The position numbers were made by a program, and so were the translations under genes. Of a DNA stretch of 64,000 bases, positions 27,565-39,696 are shown piece after piece. This DNA comes from Eutypa lata. Taxonomy: Eukaryota > Ascomycota > Sordariomycetes > Xylariales > Diatrypaceae. The notes beneath the pieces were generated by a model. It saw only the letters and a program-made list of their open reading frames with translations. It made no database searches and was not told the origin of the DNA. Each line of letters opens with the position of its first letter. Position 1 is the first letter of the stretch. The stretch lies in the NCBI GenBank assembly GCA_022661535.1, contig JAKULF010000009.1, positions 2,666,001-2,730,000 on the forward strand, in the 5' to 3' direction.

Positions 27565-29119
27565 TCGGGGTATTTCAATTGCTTTGTATGGTTGGGTTCT
27601 TCTTTAGCATAGCGCCCCGAAAGCGGGCTAGGAGTTTCTGGGATATCTATTTGCATCTTCGCATAATAATACAGGACATGCCACGGGAAACTTATTTACG
27701 AAGCTATATATCATTTACATTTTGAATAGAAACCTGATTGTGTGGCGATATGTCACAATCGAATGTTATACTTAGATTTTGTCAGCAGGGCTCCGTGTAT
27801 GTATTATTACCTACTTATATTTGGTTCCTGCAGTGCTTGAATTATTAATCATGACGACAACTCTTACGGATTGAGGAGCTGACTTGATCACCAGATCATG
27901 ATTTCAAGCCCAAATTTAACGGAATAGTGATATATATATATATTGCAGTTACTGACTGACTTGATGGATATCAGGATTAAAATGACCTCGGATACGTCGG
28001 ATACACACTTGATGGACCATGATGATCAAGTTCCTATTCTCTAATATAGAAATTCTTTTTTTAACAATACCTTAGCATTGAGGTTTCGAAAGACTTAATA
28101 CTAGCCAGTCAAAAATACCAAATGTCGTCTAGTGCAGAACGTCTGATTGTCTAATGCTTAATGATTGGTCCTAGAGGTGTTGCCTCCCCTGGCACTAGGC
28201 TAAAAGAAGACTAAGTTAGCCAGGTGAACGGGAGATGGAATGATAAAATAGCAGTCAACGGACGAGTGACTGGGCGACCTCTTTGTTTAACCCCTCCACT
28301 CTAGAGCAGAGGAGACCGTGCACATGGCAACTGGGACTGGTACTGGGTCGCGCACCTTTGTAGACCTTGCAGCGCGCAGTACTTGTACATTCGGTTCTTC
28401 TGAGCTGTGACTCTCACTAAAAAGACTCGGGTCCAAGTCCTATGATTTGTTTTTTTTATTTTTACCTTTGTCTTTCGAGGCCCTATTTCGAGAACGTTAC
28501 ATACTTTTCAGCAATGCGCATATGACTTAGAACTGGTTTTCCCCATCCTCTCTAAAACGAGCTACGAATAGATATTCCTGCGATCTCTTCGCTCTTTTTT
28601 TATAAATAAATTCCACTGATATCTGCTCTGTGACAGCTTCACAGCCCACCAATCCATTATATTTACTGGCGCTGTGCTTATCATACTAGACTAACTCTAG
28701 GTGCTTACTGCGTAGGTACGTAGGTAACGGGTTTGTAACTACCGCCACTCCAGTGCAACCGTAGCAACATAACACTCCACCAGAGTCAACTATCGTCAAG
28801 CTTGTGCGACCAAAGCAGATATAAGAAGCTGCCTCCCCGGAGGTTTTTGTTCTGCATGATCACAACTTAATATTTTGTCAAGGCGCGTAGGCCATTCTGG
28901 ACTGGATATCTCTAAGGACCTATCAACTCTTGGCCGACTGCCTGAGCGCCACCCCCGGTTTCTCGCAGTCGGTGGCTACACCGACGCAGGTCAACGAACT
29001 ACATAAGTAGCAACCCTCCTTGCTTCCTTGCTTTTTGGCTAGGATTGGGTACCTTGGTAGCCTGGTGTTGGTCAAGAGAATATTCGATCTCAGCGTCCGC
29101 TGTTCCACGGCTCTTCCCA
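27565..29119. other. Intergenic region
   Basis: No gene is supported. Near 28425-28460 a GGTCCAAGTCC box followed by a T run recalls a Pol III promoter element and terminator, but no tRNA fold was found. Confidence 0.45.
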
Positions 29120-32100
29120 ATGGACCAAAATGACGACTCCCAAGCTACGCAGCAAGGTGAGCTCCCAATATATCCAAAATCTCCCTTTGTTGTGAGTATG
29201 CGACTGCGTAGAATTTGCTTCTAACATATTTATCTTCAATCTACAGCAACCCAGAATGCCTTAGATCCGCGAAGAATCGGCAAGCAAAACTCGGGGTTCT
29301 CAGACGAAGACATTTCCGACATCGTGTGTCTCCTATATCCTACCACCGCCAATGCGAGCAACGAGGTCAAGAGGCTGGCGCTTTCGCCCGAGTACAGTCG
29401 CTTTACGGTTGGGCGCTTTGCGGCTGACAACATGAACTCCGACTTCTACCTCGAAGACGATGCGCGAAACTTCGGCCGAACTGGCGTAGGCGAGCATGCT
29501 ATCGTTCTAAGGATGTCTGCAATTGTCAAGAATCCTACAATGGGCTTTACCTTCGGTCGCAATGCAAACCGCTGCGACATCTGGTTTACGAGAGATTCCG
29601 GGAGGAGGCTAAGCAACATCCATTTTCGTATATTCATCAACGAACATGGAATCCTCATGCTTGAAGACCAGTCAACCAATGGCACCGTCGTCGATGACAA
29701 ACTGCTTAGGAGAACGGATTCTAAGGGACGGGGCCAACCATCGCGCGCTATGCGAACCCTAGAAAGCGGCTCAACAATCAAGATTATCATGGCTCAGAAC
29801 ACCGAGGACCTTATCTTTCTTGTTCGAATTCCGCGTCGCGACGGGGACACTGAAACGGAGTATATAAACAACCTCACTACGTACCTAGAAAAAGCCCAGG
29901 GATTGGATGAGGATCCCAACAAGACAATTGGTCCCGGGCCTAGTGGACATGTAAGCTATACTTGTACGCTTTAACTATTATTCGATGATACTAAAGGTCA
30001 AAAGGTCAACCTGTTCCCTGTACCCTTCACCAAGCGCCCCGAGCATTCTTCAAATCATACGCCCCAGCCCCGTCTTGAGAGGGCCCCGCGCGAGTGGCGG
30101 GGCGGTGACAAATATGCTCGTGTCGGCGTTATTGGTAAGGGAGCCTTCGCAACTGTCTATAAGGTCACTTCTAGGTATGACGGTTCTCCATATGCTGCCA
30201 AGGAGCTCGACAAACAGAAATTCATGAAGAATGGCGTTCTAGACCAGAAGGTCGAAAATGAAATGAGAATTATGCAGAAAGTCCAACATGTAAGTTTCCG
30301 TGCCTAGCTCTAGTTAGGACTAACTAACCTAACATGGTTCCTAGGAAAATATCGTCCAGTATATCGAACATTTTGATTGGGGTACCCACCATTTCATTAT
30401 TATCATGGAATATGTTCCCCTGGGCGATCTGGGCAAACTCGTGTTAGAGCATGGTTCGATCCGAGAGCTTCCTGTTAAAACTATGGCTAACCAGTTGATC
30501 GACGCACTTGGTTATCTGCATGACAACAAAATTACGCACCGCGACGTTAAACCGGACAACATTCTCATCCAATCATTAGACCCCTTGGTGGTAAAGCTGA
30601 CGGATTTTGGTCTTTCAAAAATGATCGAAACAGAACAAACATTTTTAAAGACATTTTGTGGCACCTTGCTCTATTGTGCGCCAGAAGTGTACAACGAGTA
30701 CACGTCCTATGATGATAACGGCAAGAAGACGCAAAGAAGGAATCATCGACTTGTGGACAAAGAAAGATATGATCATGCAGTAGACATTTGGTCTCTCGGC
30801 GGTGTGCTCTTTTATGCTCTCACTGGCAAACCTCCTTTTCCAGTTACGAATGGGATATCATATACAGCGCTATTGGATCACATTATTAAGACACCGCTCA
30901 ACATTACGCCCTTAGTCCGCTCAGGCGTATCAAATTATGGTATCGAATTCTTAAGAAGAATGATCCATGTGCGCCCAGAGACTCGGGCAACCATCGAGGA
31001 GCTTCAATCTCATGTTTGGCTAAGCGGCCGAACGGAGTCTTTCGATGAGGTATCGGATGAAGAACTAGATTACGGCGCTTCGCAGCTCAGTCTTGACGAT
31101 AGGCAGCAGGATCACACGGCTGGTATAGGGGCAAGCTCCTTACAAGAACCGGAACCTGATTTATCTATGGAATACGATTCGGAAAAAGAGAACCTCACAT
31201 TTAATCAAAATACAGCACAGAACAGATTATTTGGCGAGGTGAACAACTCTGCTTTAGGAAGCTCTGGTGCTATTGGAGAAGAGCGACTAAACCTTCCCGT
31301 GTCGGAAGCGAGCCTGGGGGAGACCGAAATACTTGATCCCGTGATCCGAGACAGTTTTGACGGTTCTGATTTTTCCACGCCCCGGCAAAAGGGTCTACGT
31401 ACACAGATCGAAATTGCCCCTACAGAAAGCCAACTCCTATCGACAGATAGTCAAGTACCGCCAGATGCCAACACTCGCAGTGCGGTGTTAGGCATCGGTT
31501 CCCAAAGCCTCGGGGGTACTTCATCAATCTTCGGGAATTTGAATATGATGTCCCGGCTGAATGGAAATATCAGCACCCAGTCTCTAGTCAGCGAATTCAG
31601 CACGAGCAAAAGGAAACCGGCCTTTGACACGAGCGATGAATATGATTCAAGTGGGACAAGGGCTAAACCATCGATGAAGAGGTTGAAGTCGCAAGGAGAT
31701 CCTGGGCTTGTTACAAGTGAAGATGAAGACGAAGACGAATATAGACTCTTTGCACTTGTGCCGCCTTTGGTGAAAAATGAGTCCGGCCGGCAAATCGACA
31801 ATCCACTTCCTAAAACGATCTTCTGGGAGAGTTCAAATAAAAAATCCTGGCATCTCAACTATCCCGAAATGACCCACCTACAATATAATGCGTTCGAGCG
31901 CGCAGCCGAGAAAAGAAACGAGGAATTCGGGCCGGGTAAATCTCCGCTTTGGAATTTCGCGATGCGACACTTCCCGCCGACACATCACCGGAATCAACCT
32001 GACGAAAATCGGAGGCCACTGGAACTACGCCCAGCTCTGCTAAAGCGCGACAGTCGCTCGCTCGGGCAGGCCAGTGATTGGGACCTACCTCCGACGGCTC

Positions 32101-32987
32101 CCTTACCTACATCGTCATCAGGCGATGACGATCTAGAGTCGATTCCAGACACCCTTCCTCCTGAAAGTCAAACATTACCTACCCCGCATGGCCGCAGGAC
32201 GCCAAAGACTGTAGTAGCAGCATTCCGATCAGCATCGGGGTCCTTAGTGCCAGGAGTTTCCTTTGATCTCACGGATCCCATTCTGTCATGGGGCCGGGAG
32301 CATCATAACACCATTGTACACCAGCCAATGACAGAAGCAAAGGTACCTAAGAACGCTTTCAGGGTACTTTTATGGCGAGATGGGTATACTGCATCTGGGC
32401 CCGAGTTCCGACCTTGGGAACATGCTCAGTCTACAAGTCGAACAATTCGTGCCTCTCCTGATCCGGACTCGTTTGCTTTCTACATCTCAACCAAGGCGAC
32501 TAATGGCGTTCGGATCAATAACAATCCTCTGCAGCCCAACGAGCCGAAAGATAGTACAGCAGCTTGCAAATACTGGATGAAACTTCATCATGGAGATATC
32601 ATTGCCTTCTGGGGGTCAGGGGATGTGACTAAGCAAGCAAAACTTACCTTCGAATGCTACTGGGGCAGCTCGTCAGCTCGTCGGCCATCAGATGAGCCTC
32701 CAACCTGTGTGCCTGAGCCTACAGCCCGGAAACTTGATCGACTTTGGCCGAAAGCGATTGATAACCTCAGCTACGATAGAATCAAGACAGAGGCTCATAT
32801 CGACCATGACCTGAGAATGCACCACGCGGCTAAGGAGCAAGACCGTAGCCGAGTCTTCGAGCAGAAGCGGGCGGAGGCAGTTAGAATCCTGGCCTTACGT
32901 GCTTCTCGGGGGCCGTCGCCTGCTAGTGCGCCCCCGGTATCGAGGATAGCGACGCAAACGAGAAGGACAGCAGCACCTACTATGTAG
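29120..32987 (+). CDS. FHA-kinase-FHA serine/threonine protein kinase (Rad53/Cds1 type)
   Basis: Exons are 29120-29156, 29247-29950, 30005-30289 and 30345-32987, giving 1222 residues. The first FHA domain covers about 110-180: FGRN (115-118), LSNIHF (134-139) and STNGT (155-159), the phosphothreonine-binding set. The kinase domain is about 285-570, with glycine loop IGKGAFATVYK (290-300), Lys313, THRDVKPDN (His407-Arg408-Asp409), DFG (429-431), CAPEVYNE (about 453-460) and WSLGGVLFYALTG. A long acidic/Ser linker follows, then a second FHA-like domain (ILSWGREHHNT ... TKATNGVRINN). The order FHA-kinase-FHA is that of yeast Rad53, so a DNA-damage or replication checkpoint role is likely, but this is inference. 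SQ sites occur in the linker. The tail is basic and coiled-coil-like. Splicing of intron 29951-30004 removes the only break between FHA1 and kinase. Confidence 0.88.
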
Positions 32988-34159
32988 TACCATAGATGTA
33001 CTTGAAGCCTTTTTCTGTTAGTCTAGCGCTGTCTGTTTTCTACATGTCCTTCCCGCGCCAGTGGAGATCTACCCACTTAGATTCACTAGGGGTATCATTG
33101 GGCGTACTACATGGTGATTTTATGGGTGTGATCTTTTACAGGTGGTTGAAGATTTGGCTGGGCAAGACGTGTTACGAGATGAGGCGTTTGTCATGTTCGA
33201 AATTTTGTCAGACCCGATGATACATGGACATTCAAACGGCAGAGGCGTTTTGGGGGTCAGCAGGTGGTGTTTTGAGAGCATCCATATATCATCAATCATC
33301 CTTGGGCAGTTTCCTAGGGCACGTACGTATGAGAGACGGGGATATCAAATCGGAGGAATTTCATAAAATCTTGTTTTTTGAAGTCACGCTGTCCGAAGTA
33401 GATAGGTAGTTACAGTTAATAACTACAACAATAAGAATATTCTGTTGGTCTAGCATGCTAGTTACCTGATACTAAGTTATACAGGCTCCCTCATTGTACT
33501 ACTATGAATGTGAAAAGTCAACCCCAATAATACCGAAACTCGAGTCCGGGCAACGGGATAACGGGAAGTTCCATCCATCTGATCTCCTATAGATCCAAAA
33601 TAAACTTCCCTAGGTAAGTAGCCTATGATGGATGCACTTAGTGGCTTCTGCCTAAAGTACGCCTTGTGGGGGGGAGTCAAAAATTAAGTTGAGTTGCACG
33701 GAGCGGCCCGTCGAAACGGGACCGGGAAGACTGGTGTGGTGTGGCAGGGCGTTAGATAACTAACTATGACGACGCCTATTCTTTTCTACCAGGGATAGTT
33801 AGCTATTCGGTTCTGCTTAGTTGGGAGTTTCTCTTGTGCCATGCTATCCATCAATATTTTATCATATTAGCTTTTGCTGTATATATTATACTTTTAGTGG
33901 TATATAACTGGAGGTAACTACTTTCTGTGCTTATTTGTTCATTATATGGACATTCAGCAAATGCCCACTGTCTGGCTTTCTCGTCATTTCCAATTAAACC
34001 ATTATATAAAGCCATCTCCCTATATCATAACATCCATATCCATATAGACCTTAGCCATCATCATTAACTCAATTACTACCACCCCAACCCCCCTCCCCGT
34101 TCCTCCCCTAATTATATAACCACGCACGCAGGTCCAACCAACCAACCAAATCAGTCCGC
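32988..34159. other. Intergenic region between convergent genes
   Basis: Nothing coding is supported. It lies between the stops of the kinase and the chitin deacetylase genes. A pyrimidine-rich stretch at about 34075-34110 precedes the deacetylase stop codon. Confidence 0.45.
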
Positions 34160-34764
34160 TCAAACCCCCTGCCTATACCAATTCTCGCTCGGATCCCCGA
34201 GGCACTCCCCAACAGTCACCATGCGGTACCCGTCGTCCCGCAGGCTCCGCAGCATATGCCTCGTGAGCGTCGTCGCGGTCTGCTCGTGGATGTCGTGCGC
34301 GATCGCCAGGGCGTTGTCGCCGCCCCCGGCCGACCGCCCCGCGAAGAACGCGTCGAACGCGTCGATCGCCGCCTGGATCTCCCCCGCCCCCGTGTGCAGG
34401 TAGTCCGTCGTGTCCAGGTCGAAGTACACCACGTGGTACCGCAGCCCCGCCAGGTCCGCCTGGCACCCGCTCGCCGCCGTGCACGACGAGTAGGGAGGTC
34501 GCATGTACGTCGGTATGCGCCCCCCCGGGAGCACGTTCCGCAGCGCCATCTCGTTCTTGACCATCTCGTTGCGCCGCTGCGCCGGGGTGATCGCGCTTAG
34601 GTCCGCGTGCGACCACGTGTGCGAGGCGATTTGGTGTCCGTCTGTGTACATTCGGCTATAAAAAGGGGGGTTATTGTTAGTATATTTTTTTGGTTCTTTT
34701 TCTCTTACTTTTCCTTTCTAACCCTCCCCTTCCCCCCTCCCCTTTCCCCCTTTATTCTTATTCT

Positions 34765-34806
<42 letters not shown>

Positions 34807-35983
34807 GTTATCCCTACGTTGTAGTCGACAGGTAGGAAGGTAGGTAGGTAGCTTGCAAAAAACAGTTTTGATGAGAACTAAACTCACCGAATGATCGCCG
34901 GCCACGGGGTGCTTGGGTCGTCGATCTGGCCCTTGTTGTTGTTGACTCCCGTGATGAAGAAGGTCACCTTGGCGTCATACTCAGCCAGAAGGTCCAACAT
35001 GTCCGCTGTGAAATCGCCGGGCCCGTCGTCGTACGTCAGCGCCACTGTCGTATTCAGGGTCAGCCATTCATTCCTCTTTCTGGATCATCTAGCAATAATT
35101 CGGGAGCTCTAAGTCATGTCCTAGGAGCAAGAACTTCTCCTCTTGTCAAAGAAATATGTGTGCTCCCGAAACACAATAGACGGGGATAAAAATAACTCCC
35201 CAGGGAGTTGCTTACCGTCGCCCGGCGTCTCGCACGGGTAGATGCCCTCCCCGCCCACGAGGACCCGGCCCAGAGGTGGCCGGGCGATCGCCGATGTGTT
35301 GGTGCCCCCCGGTACCTTGTTGGCGTCGCACGCGGGGCCGAACTCGAACAGGCAGTCCGGTGCTTTGCAGTGCTCGTCTGTGGTCCCGCAGTACCTACGA
35401 TGGCTTTGTTCAGCAGAGAGGTAGAAGTGGAGGAAAACAGGTGGAGAAAGGAGGAGACAAACGTAGACCAGACTGGACGAACGGCTTTATGTGGCCTAGA
35501 ATGGGCAGGAAGGATAAACTTACCCGGCCGCTGAGCAGCATTCCGTCGCCGAACATAGGGCGTTTCCGAAATCAGGACCGCATCTTCCTTCGCTATCATC
35601 ATCATCATCGTCGTCGTCGTCGTCGTCATCATCGTCGCCATCACCTTCCTCACAGGTGCCAAACTCGGACTGACAACCAGTGCTGCAGTAGGCAGTCGTG
35701 ATACCACAGTAGCCACTAGTTACGCCGCGGTTTTAGTAAATGACTTCCTCAAAGAAGTCTTTGAGACCACAAGGCAGATTAAAACATACTATTGCGAGCA
35801 GCAGCTCAGCTCGGAAGGGCAAGTATAACCCTCGGTACCTCCGCCTGTGGTGCCGCAGGTATTATCGGGGGAGACCTCTCCCTGGCGCCGGGCAAGCCAT
35901 GGCGGAAGGGCAGAAGCCGAGGCGATCCCGGCGACGGCGAGACTGCCGGCAAGACTCAGAGATGTAAGAGTAAGAGGCCGCAT
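34160..35983 (-). CDS. Secreted chitin deacetylase, CBM18-CBM18-CE4
   Basis: Transcript-order exons are 35983-35790, 35715-35524, 35394-35216, 35044-34888 and 34655-34160 (405 residues). The first ~25 residues (MRPLTLTSLSLAGSLAVAG) are a signal peptide. Two cysteine-rich chitin-binding modules follow, at about 43-86 (LSCCSQYGYCG, completed by splicing) and 112-155 (ECCSAAGYCG). They are separated by a run of 14 Asp from a GAT/GAC repeat. The CE4 polysaccharide deacetylase domain has TYDDGP (192-197), the metal-binding SHTWSH (252-257), RPPYSS (293-298), DLDTTDY (320-326) and IAHDIHEQ (359-366). It removes acetyl groups from chitin in the wall or outside the cell. In plant-associated fungi this protects wall chitin and shields oligomers from host sensing (family knowledge). 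The fourth intron (34656-34887) contains a TG microsatellite. Confidence 0.92.
34769..34805. repeat. TG microsatellite inside chitin deacetylase intron
   Basis: Eighteen perfect TG units lie in the 232-base fourth intron of the minus-strand gene, where they read as CA next to a purine-rich tract. A length-variable marker is likely. Confidence 0.95.
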
Positions 35984-38900
35984 ACTTTCCCAGCTTAAAA
36001 AAAACCCTAAACGAATGTGTTTCGTAGAAGCCGTAGAAACGAGTGTACGGTGGGAGAAGCCCAATGACAGAAACGGGGGAAGAAAGTAGACGTGAGAATA
36101 TATCAGGGGGTTCCGTTGCCTATTAAATATATCATTACACTCGGTAACATCCGATCAATGAATCAGAAAAGAAATTTTCTTTTTTATGTAGCAAAATGCT
36201 ACCTCTTACCGTACATGGCCAGCCAGTCCGAATGCCAACATCAGCCGATCACGCCCATCGATCCAGCCATGTGGAAGCTCCACCCCTCCGCCTTTGCATG
36301 AGGTTAAGAGGTCCACGAAAACTCGAAGATTAAACGGGATCTCGCCCGGGGGTGGATGTCCAGCTGCTCGCCAATCGTATCGATATATAGCAAGCCGCAT
36401 TCGTCTACGGTTTTCGTACCCAGGTTGGACAAACCCCGGTCTGGTAACATCTACGTAGGAACGAAAACATGGATGCATGTATGTATAACTTGAGCTGTGA
36501 GCTGCCTGAAGATTGAGAATGTTTTTTTTTTCTTTCTTTCAGGTAGAGAGGGGTCGTGACTGGACTGGCAGCTTTTCTCGAGCTCTGTTCTCCTGCAGCC
36601 TCCTGCTAGATGCATATATGGGAATGAAACGTTCCCTGACTAGGAATGGCGGTGATAATACGCCTAGGATGCATACATATGTTACCTGTGTAGCCAATGA
36701 ATATTGTGATATGTAGGTGCGTATATGTGTAGGGCAATACGACATAGATGGAGTACGTATAAGAACCGCTAAATATGTCGCCTAGATGTTCCTCGACGGC
36801 CAAGTACTCTTCAACCACTCCACCCCCACCTTTTACTGATGTTCTCAGGATTCTAGTGTAACAGAGAAGGCATACTTAAGCAGGTATGTATTTAATATAG
36901 GGATGGACACAGTTATTTAACCCAAGGTTACAATGGTCACGCCTCTCAGCCCCTAAGAGGTGGGATCTCTTTAACGCTTACTACCTGAAACCTTGACAGA
37001 GAAAAATGAGAAGAGGCCAATCGAGACAGAATCAGACGAGCACTAGCATACATATGTAGCAGTGTTGACCGGCAGTCATACGATACCCATTGGCTCGTAT
37101 CGTCAGTTACAGCGACTACATTGTGATAGTAGGTAGTTGTGCTAGTGATATAAAAATCGCCGTAGGGTTGAGGCTCCACTACATAAACTATAGACTAATA
37201 TCAGCCCATGTGGTTGGAGAGCCTGTCGGTTGCCAAGCCGAGATCGATGAAAATTTCAGGCGTGCCAGGGACCATCCGCTGTCAGGGCCGGGGTTGGACT
37301 GCAACATCACATCGGCAATACGAGATGAAGTGCTGGACAGCTAACTTATTAGGTACGTATGTGTGCATAGACTAGGTAACTAAAGCAGCTATGTGTTGGC
37401 ACTGAGCTGAGCCTGCAGAAACAAGTCAAGAAAAGGAAGAAATTTTTTGCTAGCAAGCCTCTTGGCTTCTTGGCTGGCTGGCTGGCTGGAAGTGTGAACC
37501 AAAGATATATACTATGGAGGCTCTATTATGTATAATCCTGCTGCTGCTCCGGTGGGACTCCATATTGCGCTGGGGTAAAAGCATACAGTATTCTTGGAAG
37601 GGGAATAAATGTAGTGACATTTTGTATGTACGTCATGGGAAGATTTGTCGTTAGAGATTATCGCTGTTAAGTTACTTAGTTGCATTTACGTATGTGTTAT
37701 GTGGATAACAATCAAGCGAATGAACGATGGACCATTCCCTCGACGCCGGAAAGAGTAAAAAAGAGGATTATATTGATTTCCATAGGTGTGCCAAGCGTGC
37801 CGAGTATATAGTAGTGCAAAGCCCAGGGGGATTTAGATCCGTATATGCAGCAAGCACGAAAGGGGATGGGCTTGATATATGAGAGGAATAGGCAAGTCTG
37901 TCGTAAACTAATGCGTATAAGATGACACGGTAACTACTTCGTAGTTGGGGAGGACAACAGTATTTGGCCATTGGGGGAAAAAGCAAGAAAAGAAAAAAGG
38001 AAAAAGGAAAAAAAAGGAGGGACGTTTACTTCGTAGACGTTGGCAAGTTGGGTATTGAAAGCAAGGGGAAGATGGTTAAACACTTTGGGCCTAGCTTGTA
38101 TTCTGGCCTTCCTTACTTAGTGCAAGACGTCACTGTCTAATAGATTAGCTGAGGTTGGCTTAAAGTATGTAGTAGGATAAAGTAACCATGATTGTATCCT
38201 ATGTAGGCAATGTGAAGTATGTAAGAGACCGGCTGAGAGCTTAGTGGCGGGTCACAAATTCGATGGAATCTGGTGAGGAATCCCGACCATAATGATTGGT
38301 TGACAGACCTACGTATATAATCCTATAAGCCACATCGTAACGGCTATGGTGCTAGGTTACACCTTGGGAATTGAAACCCCTATTTTTGGCCAGTACCCCC
38401 TCTTCCTTAAAACTTCCATCATCTCATCTTACCTGTTGGCTTATATAGCAAGGCTGTTGCAACCGCGGCTTGTCAATTCTCAAACCTAATCATCTCGCCC
38501 TGTGAGCTTGTCGTCTTCGTTATTGAAACAAATTCTCTCAATAAGGCATTTTGACATGGGATTCTAACGTTTAATACTTCGCCGGTAGTTATCTATAATT
38601 AGAATTAATGTGCCGCAATACCGGCCATAGACACCAGCACTAAAACCTTAGTGAACTGACACAGCGGCAATACATAGTAACCCTTTAGCGTGACCTTATA
38701 TACCTACTACCAAGTTATAGCTCTTTCGTACAATGGGAATAAATACTCCGATAGGTAGATATAGTTAAGCCTGCTTAGCCCGCTCGGTAACGGCACTCAT
38801 CAGTTGCCTGTCATCGGATCGGATGAGAGAGAACACCTTACCAGCCACCCTACCTAACCCACCGCCCTACAAAGAATACCGAATGGGGTAACCTGAACAT

Positions 38901-39696
38901 GCCTAAGCCCCCATTATAAGCGTCACACCATCGTTAGGCTGTGCTTGTGTGTGTATAAGTAAGCTCAAGTATGCTAGGTAGGTATGTAGGTATGCAACCT
39001 CGAACGTTAGATTAGATATATAGATAGGCATTCAATGCAGCATTCCGTCTCTTACTTTATATCTCCCTCATTACCTTCTAGAGCACAGACACATCCATAC
39101 ATTTGTTTAACTAGTAGGTAGACGGAGTCGGACTTCGCTTGAGACAGACGCGTAGCTAGGCGCAGACGTCAAAGCCAAGACGCATTGGATTGGCGATCCA
39201 CACGATATCCTTCCCTATTTGGTTACTTACCATTAGCCGCTCAATCAGAAGGGCGCAGCTCAATCCACGTACGCAATCTGCAACAAAAAGAGATGCAGCC
39301 AAGCAATTGCCATCCCAATACCCTATTACCAAGCCCTACTTACATACGGTAAATCAAGTAAAAGGCAGTTAGACTACTTACGATCGACCACCATCAACAT
39401 TTATTTTCGCCCTACCAAGAGACAAAGAAGCGACTAATAAATTAAATTGTGTTTTCTTTTTGGTGAGAAATTGGGGGAAAAGGACGTTGATTTGATGGCT
39501 AGCGCTAAATCTTAAATTCAACAAAAAAGACCAAAGACGGGAACGGGTACGAGAACGGGAACCTTAAGCCTCTAACTGCCCAGTGATCGCATCATACATA
39601 CAACACCAATATTTGGTCCTCTCTTACGCTGAGGACGTTTAACGGTCCATCCTTCTTGCCCTCCCTTTTTTTCCCTTCTCCCTTTTCCCTTTGGAA
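35984..39696. other. 3.7-kb intergenic region between divergent genes
   Basis: No gene is supported. Short frames (for example 37090-37344, 36606-36818) lack family features. It contains a CTGG tandem repeat near 37473-37489, A/G-rich tracts near 37980-38025, and scattered TAGGTA words. It holds the promoters of the deacetylase (minus) and PAP2 phosphatase (plus) genes. Confidence 0.5.

Noticed and set aside
28405..28460. GGTCCAAGTCC box followed by a T run on the plus strand
   Set aside because: It resembles a Pol III B box and terminator, but the acceptor stem cannot be paired and no A box is seen.
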